From assembly GCA_030435675.1 (NCBI GenBank), contig CM059625.1, positions 12,214,001-12,278,000 of the forward strand: a stretch of DNA of 64,000 bases, read 5' to 3'. This DNA comes from Steinernema hermaphroditum. Lineage: Eukaryota > Nematoda > Chromadorea > Rhabditida > Steinernematidae. A program made the position numbers and the translations under genes. The notes under the pieces were generated by a model. The model was given only the letters and a program-made list of their open reading frames with translations, was not told where the DNA came from and searched no databases. Of this stretch, positions 25,657-35,581 are shown piece after piece (within the stretch, counting starts at the first letter, position 1; the number at the start of each line of letters is the position of its first letter).

Positions 25657-28600
25657 ATGGACAAACACCTGCTGCGTACCGTGAACAGGGCGAAGAAACG
25701 AATTGAAGACTTCCAAGAAGAAATGCCGACATGGAAGGTTCAAGACACTCAGCAGTACGTTGAACGCTTGGAACAAACGATCAAGCGAATGCATTCAACC
25801 AGCAGCGAATTGAAGATCGATATTGCTGGCGCAAAGCAAGAAATCACCAACAGCAATTCCATCGATGATATCAAATGGAACGAACTGATTGAAGAAGCTG
25901 ACAAGGTACTTATGGAGAGCAGAGACTTAATCAACGACTTGGAAGACGAAGTGTACAACGTGCGTACATCTCCAAAGTCGGTTGTGAAAGGCAGCAACGC
26001 ACTTGGTTCGGAAATCGCGCCAAGATTGCCCCAACTTAGCCTACCAGTGTTCACTGGGAGGGCCTGGGATTGGCCGAACTTTTATGCGTCGTTCAAGGAA
26101 CGAGTGGACAGCGGTCCATATTCGAAATTGGACAAATTCGAATACTTACGTCAGAGCCTATGTGGCGAAGCACTTAGTACGATTTCGACGTACATTGTTG
26201 AAGCGGGAAACTACGAACTCGCACTGAATCGACTTAAAGACCATTACGGCAACCAACAACTTATCATCAGCGAGATGCAGAACCAACTCGCTCGAATCTC
26301 TCTACGCAACGAGTCGTGGCACGAGCAGAAACAGATGGTCAACACCATGCTGTCATTGTACAACCAGCTGAAGAGAGCAGGAGCAGTGGTCGACAACGAA
26401 TGGGTGTGGAAGAACATCTATCAAAAGTTCCCGACAGAAACGACTCGCGAACTAAGGAAGACAACAAGTATCATGAAGAACACGACTGATGTCGAAATGC
26501 TGCTCACAGAACTAGACAAGCTCCTTATCGAGAACATCACGGAAGAAGCGATCGTAGGAGATGGTCAAGCCCGAAACCGCAACAGTCGTTTCAATGGACA
26601 TGGCGAAGCAAGGAAAAGCCCAGGATTCAGCTTTCCACCCCGTATCCAGACTGAAGACCGTAGAGATGACGAAAGACGTCGAAACTTTACAAGCAGGATG
26701 AACGGCTCACGTATTGGACATGATAGTCCTGAGCAGAACTTAAGCAGATTTGGCGCGTGGAAGCCAAATCCTGAAGCCACGCCGTTCATCGTGAATGCAT
26801 GTCGGCTCTGCAACGGCGCCGGCCATCGCGCCATGAATTGCACAACTTACAAGAGCAGTTTCGACCGCAAGAATGCCGCACGAAAGAAGCAGTTGTGTTT
26901 CCAGTGCCTTTTGCCCGGCCACGCGCAACCTGAATGCCGTCAGAAGCCGTGCCCCAAATGCGAAGGAAATCATCACTCAAGTCTGTGCCAGGCGAAAGGA
27001 AATGAAACGTATAGGAAGAGCGTTGGAGAGCGCAGTAACGTAGCTCATCAACTCTGCGTAGTTGATGAGTCTAAACTTAAACCTGCAGATGTGAAGTCGT
27101 ACATTCTTGCGGGTACAGCGATCGTCTCGGACTCAACTGGAAGAATCTTTGAGAAGTTGACGGTCGTCCTGGATTCAGCTGCGAACCGAACGTTTATCAC
27201 GAAGAAAATCGCAGAAAAACTCCGACTTCCCACAGTTGGATCGACAAACATCGCAACTATCGGATTTGGACAGAGTCGAACAAGCACCGAGCGCTGCAAC
27301 ATCAAGGAAATGAACGTCACACTTATGAACAGCAAGAAGATGACGATCCAAGCCGTTGAAAAGGCTGAAATCATGGGTGACTGGATACAGCGCCCAGAGC
27401 TCTCGGAAGGAGACCGCAACGCTATTTCGAAACTCCAAATCCAGCTGTCCGAAAGCAAGAAGGAACTGCTGAAGAAACGCAAGCCAGACTTACTCATTGG
27501 CACTGATTATTTCTGGCAATTCTGCCGTGGAACGCCGCAACAGTTGCCTTCCGGACTCTTTGTTGTACCAACAGCTCTGGGAGCAATGATCTCTGGTCGT
27601 CAGGATATCGCTGACCCTCCGACCAACGTAACCACTTGTCTGATGACAGTGGCGGACGAAAGCGCTGACTTAACAGATCGTGTGAACTTAGAAAATGAAC
27701 AGAAAATCACTGCGGAATGGGAAGACGACGCAGAAATGGCCGCATTTGGAGGTCCATCCACAGAACAGAAGAAGAAGCTCGACCAACAAGTCTGGAACCA
27801 TTATGAAGCCACAGTTGAGCGCAGAGAAGATGGCGACTACGTTAGGCTGCCATACAAGGACAATCGGCATGAACTGCCGGACAACCAACCGATCGCCTTC
27901 AGCCGACTTAGATCAGTAGAACGCACTTATGGCGCTGACGACTATGTAATGAAAAACTACCAAGAGATCTTCCAAGATCAACTCGAGAAGAAGATTATTG
28001 AAGTCGTTGATCCACTTAACCCTCCGACAGGAGAGGTCATTCACTACTTAGCTCATCAGCCGGTGATCACCCCGAACAAGGACACCACGAAAGTCCGAAT
28101 TGTGTTTGACGCCTCAGCGCACTTCAAGGGTTCGGTCTCACTGAACGACGTACTCTATCAAGGTCCCACGATCCTCCCCCTGATAGTTGGGATGTACTTA
28201 CGGTTTCGTACCGGTTCTGTGGTCGTCAGCGGAGATATCGAAAAAGCGTTCTTGCAGGTCAAGCTGCACGAAGAAGATCGCGACGCTGTACGTTTTCTCT
28301 GGGTGAAAGATCCCACTCTACCATGGCGTGGCAACAATATCATCGTTTATCGCTACTGCAGCATTCCGTTTGGACTGAACGCAAGCCCGTTTTTGCTCGG
28401 TGCTACGATCGCGCACCATTTCAAGCAGTGTCGAGATCAAGATTTCGCAACAGAAGTGATCGAAAATACTTATGTCGATAATGTAATTCTTACTTGCAAT
28501 TCGACGGAAGAAGGAATTGCGAAATACAAGCTGGCGAAAGCGGAATTCGCTGCCATGAAGATGAACTTACGCGAGTTTATGTCGAACGATCGCGGTGTAC

Positions 28601-31182
28601 TTAATGCTGTGGAACTTAAAGATTGCAGCGACAACTTATCGCCAAAAGTTCTAGGTACTAGATGGCTCTCCGAAGAAGACGTCATGGAGATAGCAGCCGT
28701 CATCAAAGAAGCAAAGAAGACCACGAAACGAACAGTGTGCAGCCAAGTCGCAGCCATCTACGACCCACTCGGACTACTGGCGCCGCTTCTCCTCCAGGCG
28801 AAGAAGTTCCAGCAGAACCTATGGTTGTCGTACGAATGGGACGACAAAATGAATCTAGAAGACGTTGACAAATGGCTCGCAATCAAGTCTTCAATCGACG
28901 GATTCAAGAAGAACATCCCACGTTCTATTGCAAATGTTGGAACTGTGATTGATTTGATTGTGTTTTCTGACGCGAACATCGACACGATGGCCGCCTGTTG
29001 TTATGCTGTTCAAGGAGGAAGGTCCGAACTACTTATATCACGTACCCGTTTGAAACCGTTGAAGACGAAGGCGACGATTCCGAAAATGGAAATGAACGCG
29101 TATGTGATAGCGATCCAGCTAGCCGCAGACGTACATAAGGAACTTAAATCACGTATCTCGGTTGAGAAAGTGATCGCTTTGACTGACTCAATGATCACCC
29201 TTGGGTGGATCCAGTCTGAAACTCCACCGTCAAAGGAGGGAGTGTATATTGAGAGACGATGGCGCAATTTCCGGCGCATAGCTCACTTACTTAACAAAGA
29301 TAACTTATCAACGTATGTTGGCCATGTCACGTCAGAGGAGAATCCAGCGGACTGTGCCACAAGAGGCGTCTGCAAAGAAGATTTCGAAACACATCTATGG
29401 TGGAAAGGACCGAAATACATCACGAAACCGCTCGAAGAATGGCCAGAGAAGTGCAAGGTGGCCGAACTCTCCGAAGAAGCGAACGTCGAACACAACGTCG
29501 CTCTGGTGGTCCAAGAAACTCCGAAGATCACGGCGATCCCATGGAAAGCAACCAATTCTCTGCAGAAGTTGGCCGGAATCATGGCTTGGGTTCTCCGCTT
29601 CATTCGCCGCAAGCTAGGCCGTCTCTCAAAAGAGACTCGCGAGAAGCATCACCAAATAGGACTGCTGATCAACGACACCGAAGAAAACCACTTATCGGTC
29701 GAAGAGAGAGACATTTCTCTAGACCTAATCATACGTATTCATCAAGAAGAGATGGAAATCGAAGGGAGACTTAGAGAACTGAAGCACCTAGACTTATTCA
29801 AGGATAAGAAGGGCATTTGGCGCTGCGGAGGACGACTTAGGCATTCTGAGCTTCCAGAATCGGCCATATTTCCCATTTTTGTTGATTCCAAGTCTCAACT
29901 AGCCGAACTTATCGTCAGAGACGCTCATGTGCATCGTGGAACAGCCCCGATCCATCGTTCCAATCGATCAACGATCGCAACTGTGCGCGAGACTTATTGG
30001 ATTCCATCCATCCGCAGAATTGTACGTAAAGTGATTGGCAAATGTGTCACTTGTCAACGCTACAATAACGCGCCGTTTCCCTACCCTGAAATGGGAGCTC
30101 TACCCAAACGCCGAGTCGTCGAAGCTCGGGTGTTCGAGCATTGTGGATTGGATTACCTCGGACCAATCTCATTCAAGGAAGAATCTGCAGTTTCTCAACG
30201 AAAAGCATGGGTTCTGATTGTAACATGCGCTGTATCACGCATGGTTCACTTAGAAATAGTCTGCGACATGTCGACTAAATCATTCCTGGCTGCTTTAAGC
30301 CGAATGATGTCAAGAAGAGGCGTTCCGAAAACGATCACCTGCGACAACGCAACTACTTTTCGAATGGGTTCGGAAATTCTGGATAGTTTCCTGAATGCAG
30401 AAGCCGTGAACAAGGAACTCGATGCAGCACTGGCGACGAAGAAGGTGAAGTGGATTCGCATCACCGCATACAGTCCATGGAAAGGTGGCTTTTACGAACG
30501 ATTGGTCCAGGACGTCAAAAGAAGCTTCTACAAAGCAGCCAAGAGAAAGCTACTCACTTTGGAAGAACTGCACACTGTGCTTACAGAGATTGAAGCTGTA
30601 CTGAATAGCCGCCCACTGACTTATCTCGGTGCCGAGAATTCCGATTTACCGATCTTACGCCCGATCGATTTTCTGCAGCGCAATATGCGACTTATTTTGC
30701 CGATCTCTGAAGAGATAGAACGAGATAACGACGGCACTTACATGGAACCAGAAGTGTTGGCTGCACTAGAAACAAGGAAAGAAGCAATTGAAGCGCTCCA
30801 ATCATCGGTAGAACTCTGCAACCGGTTCTGGAAGATCTTCCACCGGGAATATCTCGTGAGCTTGCGTGAAAAGCATACAATGACACTCAAACAAGGCCGT
30901 ACGAAGAAAATGGAACCAAAAGTCGGCTCAATAGTGCTCATCGAAGACGAGATGCAACCTCGACGTAACTGGAGGCTAGGACGCATCGAAAGCCATACCG
31001 TAGGAGATGATGGTGAAGTCCGTGAGGTCAAGCTTGCAGTTGTAAACCAATCAGGCAACGTGCGACATGTGTCACGAAGCGTGAATCGACTTATCCCACT
31101 GGAAATGGAAGAAGAAGAAGTTCCAGAAGTAATTATCGACTCGGACAACAGACCGATCGGTGCAACTGTGGATGCCGTGTGA
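25657..31182 (+). CDS. Gag-pol polyprotein of element 1
   Basis: Single uninterrupted frame of 1841 residues (an in-frame Met also lies at 25648). Approximate domains in order: helical Gag with a DUF1759-like region (about 1-290); three zinc knuckles (about 382-445: CRLCNGAGHRAMNC, CFQCLLPGHAQPEC, CPKCEGNHHSSLC); a retropepsin-like protease around residue 502 with the motif LDSAANRTF, that is Asp-Ser-Ala where Asp-Ser-Gly is usual; reverse transcriptase with TYVDNVILT near 940 (YVDN rather than YVDD, as in element 2); RNase H-like region with ALTDS near 1173; integrase with the HHCC finger (about 1417-1467), core Asp in HCGLDYLGP, Asp in TCDNATTF and Glu in GGFYERLVQ; C-terminal RPIDF region. 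No frameshift is needed between gag and pol. No stop was found, so it is probably translatable. Confidence 0.95.
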   Translation: MDKHLLRTVNRAKKRIEDFQEEMPTWKVQDTQQYVERLEQTIKRMHSTSSELKIDIAGAKQEITNSNSIDDIKWNELIEEADKVLMESRDLINDLEDEVYNVRTSPKSVVKGSNALGSEIAPRLPQLSLPVFTGRAWDWPNFYASFKERVDSGPYSKLDKFEYLRQSLCGEALSTISTYIVEAGNYELALNRLKDHYGNQQLIISEMQNQLARISLRNESWHEQKQMVNTMLSLYNQLKRAGAVVDNEWVWKNIYQKFPTETTRELRKTTSIMKNTTDVEMLLTELDKLLIENITEEAIVGDGQARNRNSRFNGHGEARKSPGFSFPPRIQTEDRRDDERRRNFTSRMNGSRIGHDSPEQNLSRFGAWKPNPEATPFIVNACRLCNGAGHRAMNCTTYKSSFDRKNAARKKQLCFQCLLPGHAQPECRQKPCPKCEGNHHSSLCQAKGNETYRKSVGERSNVAHQLCVVDESKLKPADVKSYILAGTAIVSDSTGRIFEKLTVVLDSAANRTFITKKIAEKLRLPTVGSTNIATIGFGQSRTSTERCNIKEMNVTLMNSKKMTIQAVEKAEIMGDWIQRPELSEGDRNAISKLQIQLSESKKELLKKRKPDLLIGTDYFWQFCRGTPQQLPSGLFVVPTALGAMISGRQDIADPPTNVTTCLMTVADESADLTDRVNLENEQKITAEWEDDAEMAAFGGPSTEQKKKLDQQVWNHYEATVERREDGDYVRLPYKDNRHELPDNQPIAFSRLRSVERTYGADDYVMKNYQEIFQDQLEKKIIEVVDPLNPPTGEVIHYLAHQPVITPNKDTTKVRIVFDASAHFKGSVSLNDVLYQGPTILPLIVGMYLRFRTGSVVVSGDIEKAFLQVKLHEEDRDAVRFLWVKDPTLPWRGNNIIVYRYCSIPFGLNASPFLLGATIAHHFKQCRDQDFATEVIENTYVDNVILTCNSTEEGIAKYKLAKAEFAAMKMNLREFMSNDRGVLNAVELKDCSDNLSPKVLGTRWLSEEDVMEIAAVIKEAKKTTKRTVCSQVAAIYDPLGLLAPLLLQAKKFQQNLWLSYEWDDKMNLEDVDKWLAIKSSIDGFKKNIPRSIANVGTVIDLIVFSDANIDTMAACCYAVQGGRSELLISRTRLKPLKTKATIPKMEMNAYVIAIQLAADVHKELKSRISVEKVIALTDSMITLGWIQSETPPSKEGVYIERRWRNFRRIAHLLNKDNLSTYVGHVTSEENPADCATRGVCKEDFETHLWWKGPKYITKPLEEWPEKCKVAELSEEANVEHNVALVVQETPKITAIPWKATNSLQKLAGIMAWVLRFIRRKLGRLSKETREKHHQIGLLINDTEENHLSVEERDISLDLIIRIHQEEMEIEGRLRELKHLDLFKDKKGIWRCGGRLRHSELPESAIFPIFVDSKSQLAELIVRDAHVHRGTAPIHRSNRSTIATVRETYWIPSIRRIVRKVIGKCVTCQRYNNAPFPYPEMGALPKRRVVEARVFEHCGLDYLGPISFKEESAVSQRKAWVLIVTCAVSRMVHLEIVCDMSTKSFLAALSRMMSRRGVPKTITCDNATTFRMGSEILDSFLNAEAVNKELDAALATKKVKWIRITAYSPWKGGFYERLVQDVKRSFYKAAKRKLLTLEELHTVLTEIEAVLNSRPLTYLGAENSDLPILRPIDFLQRNMRLILPISEEIERDNDGTYMEPEVLAALETRKEAIEALQSSVELCNRFWKIFHREYLVSLREKHTMTLKQGRTKKMEPKVGSIVLIEDEMQPRRNWRLGRIESHTVGDDGEVREVKLAVVNQSGNVRHVSRSVNRLIPLEMEEEEVPEVIIDSDNRPIGATVDAV

Positions 31183-31424
31183 TGAAGAAGAACCGTCAGT
31201 CACGGACAACCCACGTGCTAAACGCCGTCCGGGACTTCGAAACATTCCAAGGGTTCATTACCCACGCTGCTGATGTTTACCAGAAGTTTCGGTCCCACAA
31301 CGGCTTTTACTTACTGTAGTCGACTTAACCCAAACCGTTGTGACTTATTTTCGAAACATTGCGCGTGTTTCGAATCGTATGGACCTTTTGTTTGTGACTT
31401 AGATCGTGTCGAGTAGTTAGTTTC

Positions 31425-31510
31425 TGTTGAATTTTAAGAAAAAGAAAGGAAAAAGAAAAAGAAAAAAAGGGGAGAGAAAAAGAGATGAAAAAAGAAAAGA
31501 GTTGAAAATG
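31425..31510 (+). repeat. Homopurine tract after pol in element 1
   Basis: About 80 nt almost entirely A and G (AAGAAAAAGAAAGG and so on) lie some 245 nt after the gag-pol stop. Element 2 has an A/G-rich tract at the matching place, right after its pol stop. Confidence 0.8.
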
Positions 31511-31634
31511 ATATGATCATTTCGTGTGATTATCGTATTTGTATGACGTAAATGTCGTGTTTCACTCGGGAAACAACTTATCCTATCGTGGTTGTAGCGA
31601 TTGTAGCTAACTTACTCGTGTTTTACAGAAACAC

Positions 31635-32819
31635 ATGGGAGAAGACAACGCCAACGCTCACGACGAGCATAATGAAGAGATGCCGACTGACACGGGCGGC
31701 GAAGATGGACTGGACTACGACGAAGAAGGAGTGTTCGACGTACAGAACGGGATCAAGAAGTCTGAAACCGAGAAGAGACCAGCCGGTCCGATGATGATAG
31801 CCGCAACAGCCTTATGGAAGTCCATGGAACAGAACAACAAGATCAAGATCTGTCTCCAACATCGCGAAACATTGCGACGTCTCTCAAGCAACTTGGAGCA
31901 CATGGAGTACACGTTTGTGATTCTGGACCCTGACCGTCACCCGATTGGACGCTTCATGAACAACCTAGAAGACAACCGCCGTGAGATGGAGAAAGCTTTC
32001 AAGGATATTGAAGAAGCCGATGGAAAGCTCCCAAACGTAGATCAACTTACTGCTGACGCGAAACTCTTAGCCAACGGCACGTCAACTTATCCGTGGACCA
32101 CTTCGGACAAGGAAACTTATAAGAAGCAGTACTTAGAACGGATCAAGGTCGTTGAACAAGGAGTGAAAATGATGCTGTCCGCTCAACACAACGGAAAACT
32201 CGGGGCGCCAGGCTCGTGCTACACGAGTGCAAGTCCATCCAACAGCAAGGGATCCATCTACAACCGTCTCTCGCTAGTCAACACCAGGAAGCCCGATCAC
32301 CGTGCACCGAAGAGACGCAGCATTGAATCAAGCACTTGTGATCAACCTTCACCACCGAAGATAGCGCCCAAGGAAGATCGAAAAGAAGAAGTCAAACCTT
32401 CCACCAAGGCAGGTCCTGAAGCCATCGAGCGCATGAAGACAGCTCTTCATCAAGCGAAGAAGGACAAGAAGCGGATCGATGCGAAACGTATCACCGATTT
32501 CGAAGAAGCTCGAAACGGCGCAGCAACGAACGCCAGAAGACCAGCTGAAGCCTGCATGTTCTGCGGAGGACCGCACTTCACCAACCGCTGCTTTGCCTAC
32601 GAAACGTTCGAAGAAAGAAGACTCACATGCATCAAGAAAGGATGGTGTACCAGTTGCCTCGCCAAAGAACACTCTGGAAGGTGCCACCTAGGACACGTAT
32701 GCAAGGCATGTAACCGCTGGGGCCACCATACGGCAATGTGCCGATTCTATCAAGATGTTGAAAAGCTTATCGTCGATCTCGAGAAAGAATTGGAAGAAGA
32801 TGGCTCTTCGGAGCAATAG
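31635..32819 (+). CDS. Second, Gag-like zinc-knuckle protein downstream of pol in element 1
   Basis: A 394-residue frame begins 452 nt after the gag-pol stop, 6 nt past a good splice acceptor (CGTGTTTTACAG, ending at 31628), so it is probably made from a spliced subgenomic RNA. N-terminal residues 1-50 are acidic. A helical middle (KKQYLERIKVVEQGVKMM) is followed by a basic Lys/Arg-rich stretch. Residues about 308-372 hold three zinc knuckles: CMFCGGPHFTNRC, CTSCLAKEHSGRC and CKACNRWGHHTAMC. Their spacing, with a roughly 16-residue Arg/Lys-rich linker between the first two, copies the Gag array of the same element. It is therefore best read as a duplicated and diverged nucleocapsid-like gene. 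It sits where some retroelements carry an env-like gene, but I see no signal peptide and no membrane segment. Element 2 has no counterpart. Function unknown; RNA binding or packaging is the natural hypothesis. Confidence 0.85.
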   Translation: MGEDNANAHDEHNEEMPTDTGGEDGLDYDEEGVFDVQNGIKKSETEKRPAGPMMIAATALWKSMEQNNKIKICLQHRETLRRLSSNLEHMEYTFVILDPDRHPIGRFMNNLEDNRREMEKAFKDIEEADGKLPNVDQLTADAKLLANGTSTYPWTTSDKETYKKQYLERIKVVEQGVKMMLSAQHNGKLGAPGSCYTSASPSNSKGSIYNRLSLVNTRKPDHRAPKRRSIESSTCDQPSPPKIAPKEDRKEEVKPSTKAGPEAIERMKTALHQAKKDKKRIDAKRITDFEEARNGAATNARRPAEACMFCGGPHFTNRCFAYETFEERRLTCIKKGWCTSCLAKEHSGRCHLGHVCKACNRWGHHTAMCRFYQDVEKLIVDLEKELEEDGSSEQ

Positions 32820-32909
32820 TTGGTTTACGTCTCTCATTTTCCCATTCACTTAGCAACCATGGGAACTTCCACTTACCGGAAGACTTATCACTTATCTCAC
32901 CTCTTTTCT

Positions 32910-32919
32910 GGGCCGGGAG
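32910..32919 (+). other. Element 1 polypurine tract
   Basis: GGGCCGGGAG lies directly before the 3' LTR, the place where plus-strand synthesis is primed. It is interrupted by CC, so it is a weak tract. Confidence 0.5.
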
Positions 32920-33764
32920 TGTCGCGACAAATGTGTCTGCGACCTTCTTTGAGCCTCATTTCTGTTGATTGTTATGTTAATTGCTAAGCATTACAGTGCT
33001 AACTGTCTCTGATCCAGCAGCAAGTCATTGGAAGACGCATCCACCACGGCTGCAAGAAGATCGCGCCGAAACGTCTCGTTGCAGTTTTTACATGATCTTC
33101 AACATCAAGCAAAAAGTGCAAGGAGACAAAATCCGAAGTTTACCAGTCTACGCCTTGGTCCCGACACGAAGAGTCTTTCAAGCGCAGAACATTCGAAAAC
33201 ATCCACCGTAGCTGTGCGGACGGGCTGCAAACGATTTGAACCGTAAGCCGTTGAGTGAGAACCGTAAGCCGTTGAGTTCGAACCGTAAGCCGCTGTGCAG
33301 AGAGCGAATACGCGTGACTGCGAAGAACGCCGTGAAGAACCGGACCATTGTGATTCTGTGTATGCAGAAGGTCTTGTATTTGGTTGTGACTTGCATCGGC
33401 TTGTAACGTTGCTTGGTGACAGTAAAAGGTTAACTGTACACCTTTCGTGTTTATCTGTGGGCGAACATAGTCGTGTTGCGTGCCACTATCTGCTTTGATC
33501 CTCTTCGTCATCCGGGACGAACGATCACTGCTTTCTCGCGGAACTTAGGCCGACAACATTCGGGTTGTCGCGATCTAAGTCGGTATTGTGCTGCAGTCTT
33601 GTGGATTTACCGCGTGGCGACAGCGGTTTGCGTACTTAGCGTGGCTTTGCGCATCTCGTTGTTTTGGGCGAGCATTCACTGCAGTTTGGACGACCGCGTG
33701 CGTGGAACTTATAAAGAGAGTCAGAGCGGAGGAGCCATTCTCCTGCATCGGCCCTTTTTCCACA
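32920..33764 (+). repeat. Element 1 3' LTR (845 bp)
   Basis: Same length and offset (8226) as the 5' LTR with no mismatch noticed; followed by the target duplication CAAGT. Confidence 0.95.
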
Positions 33765-33769
33765 CAAGT

Positions 33770-34331
33770 AGTGAAGAGTCTGCTTTCAAGCTAGCACTCA
33801 AGCAGTACACAGGACCTTTTTTGATCGTTTTCCAGAAGTCTTATTACGACTCACGAGCAGATTAATGTACCATTTTCAAACCGTAATTAACAACATTTAC
33901 TCTTCCCCCTGTCAAGCCATACGAGGCAAACACTGAGAATATAGGTTCCATTCTTCCCGAAATCTTCCATCGCATGTCATAGATACTCAGTTATTTACAT
34001 ATCATTCAGTAATGTACATATTAAACGTAACACTAGTTTGTTGTCGAAAGATAACAACTCCTACTTAAGTTCAACAACACTGTAGAATAGTCGTCCCATG
34101 ACACAACATGCATTCGTTTTAGATGCAAATGCGCACGTTTGTTCCAATGGTGCGTTCAGAAAAGAACCGGTTTTCGCTTAATGCGATCAAGATCAAATTT
34201 TTCCCCAGTGGGCTTGCACCTCTCTAGTCTGTCCGATTAATGGTACATAACCGCACATTCAGATTCCAGCGATTTGTCCTGTGATCTTTTCACACATAAA
34301 AACCCCTCGTATAGCAGTCGAGAAGCATCCC
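33770..34331. repeat. 1364-bp repeat copy B, right part
   Basis: Remaining 562 bp of the repeat after the element 1 target duplication. It ends at GAAGCATCCC like copy A. The flanking sequence from 34332 is unrelated to DJ-1. Confidence 0.9.
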
Positions 34332-34552
34332 TTTCCGGCGTATGTCGTGTCTTCGCGTATCTGCATCAAACACAGCTCATTCTCTAGCACCGCGACCTGC
34401 TTGTCCAAATAAATCGAATTGAAGTCACCTTTTTACGGCACGAAAGAATACATGTTCAAAAATTTTAGTGTACGAAAGAGGAAACGTATCACAATGGTTC
34501 ACATAGACCAAACCAATAACTAATGTGGAACAAACATATGGGTGTCGGCATC

Positions 34553-35077
34553 TAAAACGGCGGCTGCCCGCTGCCAAAAGTGGTTCACTAAAAAGATCCA
34601 GGGGTTGCTCGCCAAACCGACCTGTGCGATTCTTCCGAATAGAACCGCGATAGATCGTGCCACGCGGTATGAACCGATCTGTGAAAACTGTCGCAAGTTG
34701 TGTCAGCCAAAACAACTGCGATTCCGTTGATACACTTGCTCTTCAAGCTCGCGTTGACCCGAACGTCGCTGCTTATTGAATCCGCGAAGTGTAGAAGACG
34801 AGGGGCACAAGAACGGTTACTATTTTATTCACCGATCACTGGCACAAGACGATACAACAGCACAAAAGCGACCGACCCGCAGGTGGTACGCACAAACACT
34901 GACTCAAATGGCGGCCTGCAAAATCCTCCGTGGTCTTGTCTAGACTGAAGATGACGTTCTCGAATGTTCCGTAGACCGTTGTGCAGAGGATGCGTGTAGA
35001 CAGTCGAAGTAGACGATAGACTGTTTCTGGGTGCCGTGGGGGAGAAAAATGGTCGTTAGCGACTGGCTGCAACGACA
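34553..35077 (-). repeat. Element 2 3' LTR (525 bp)
   Basis: Copy of 41321-41845 at a constant offset of 6768, with no indel seen. Confidence 0.95.
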
Positions 35078-35489
35078 GTCCCGCCTCTCGAAGATGTCGA
35101 TGTGATAGTTGATTCGTGGTTGCTTGAAGATCCGGTGATTCAATTTTTCTGATCCTTATAACACAGCCCGTTGATAAATCGATAAAGATCCCAATATGTA
35201 GTTGACAGCAAATTTGACGCTTGATCATCGGTCGAGCCTTCCCGCCTCCCGAAAAACATCATCCGGACATAAAACACAGTTTGCTGCCTCAATAATCATA
35301 ATTTACTGCCGATAAACCCAATCTGCTGCCGATAAGTCCTTTGAAGATAACGTAGTAACGATTTGAGTAATAATAAGTAGTAGTTCGTGTAAATCCTTTT
35401 TTGAGTAATTTTTCTGCTGCTAAGTCCATACTGATAATAAATCCATAGTGGCAAACAAGTAGATAAACAACAAAAAACACACAAATGAA

Positions 35490-35581
35490 ATAAACTTTTT
35501 TTTTTTTTTTTTCGTTTTCTCTCTTTCTTTTTTTTTTTTCTTTTTCTCTCTCTTTTTTCTCTTTTTTTTTTTTTTTTTTTT
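35490..35581 (-). repeat. Homopurine tract after pol in element 2
   Basis: On the element strand this is about 90 nt of A with interspersed G, starting at the base after the gag-pol stop. It is comparable to the tract in element 1, which suggests a conserved element feature or shared slippage-prone origin. Confidence 0.8.

Larger units (their letters stand above)
24694..33764 (+). mobile_element. Pao-type LTR retrotransposon, element 1 (complete, 9071 bp)
   Basis: Complete element inserted into repeat copy B. It has two 845-bp LTRs (24694-25538, 32920-33764) starting TGTCGCGACA and ending CACA, flanked by the 5-bp target duplication CAAGT (24689-24693 and 33765-33769). A primer site TGGTGCATCGG begins two bases after the 5' LTR (25540-25550) and matches the 3' end of tRNA-Gly. 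A purine-rich tract GGGCCGGGAG (32910-32919) precedes the 3' LTR. The LTRs show no difference where I compared them, including all short frames inside them, so insertion is recent. The internal region carries an intact gag-pol frame, an A/G-rich tract, and a second zinc-knuckle gene. The order RT, RNase H, integrase with a C-terminal DUF5641-like region, plus the Gag type, assigns it to BEL/Pao. Confidence 0.95.

Noticed and set aside
32237..32690. Antisense frames inside the second gene of element 1
   Set aside because: Short shadows of the sense gene with no independent support.
31635..32819. Second gene of element 1 as an env-like gene
   Set aside because: No signal peptide, no membrane anchor, no glycoprotein-like Cys pattern; the cysteines form CCHC knuckles instead.
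15523..34331. Repeat copies A and B as the two LTRs of one very large element
   Set aside because: The 7 kb between them holds host-type genes, there is no target duplication at the outer edges, and the ends lack LTR termini.
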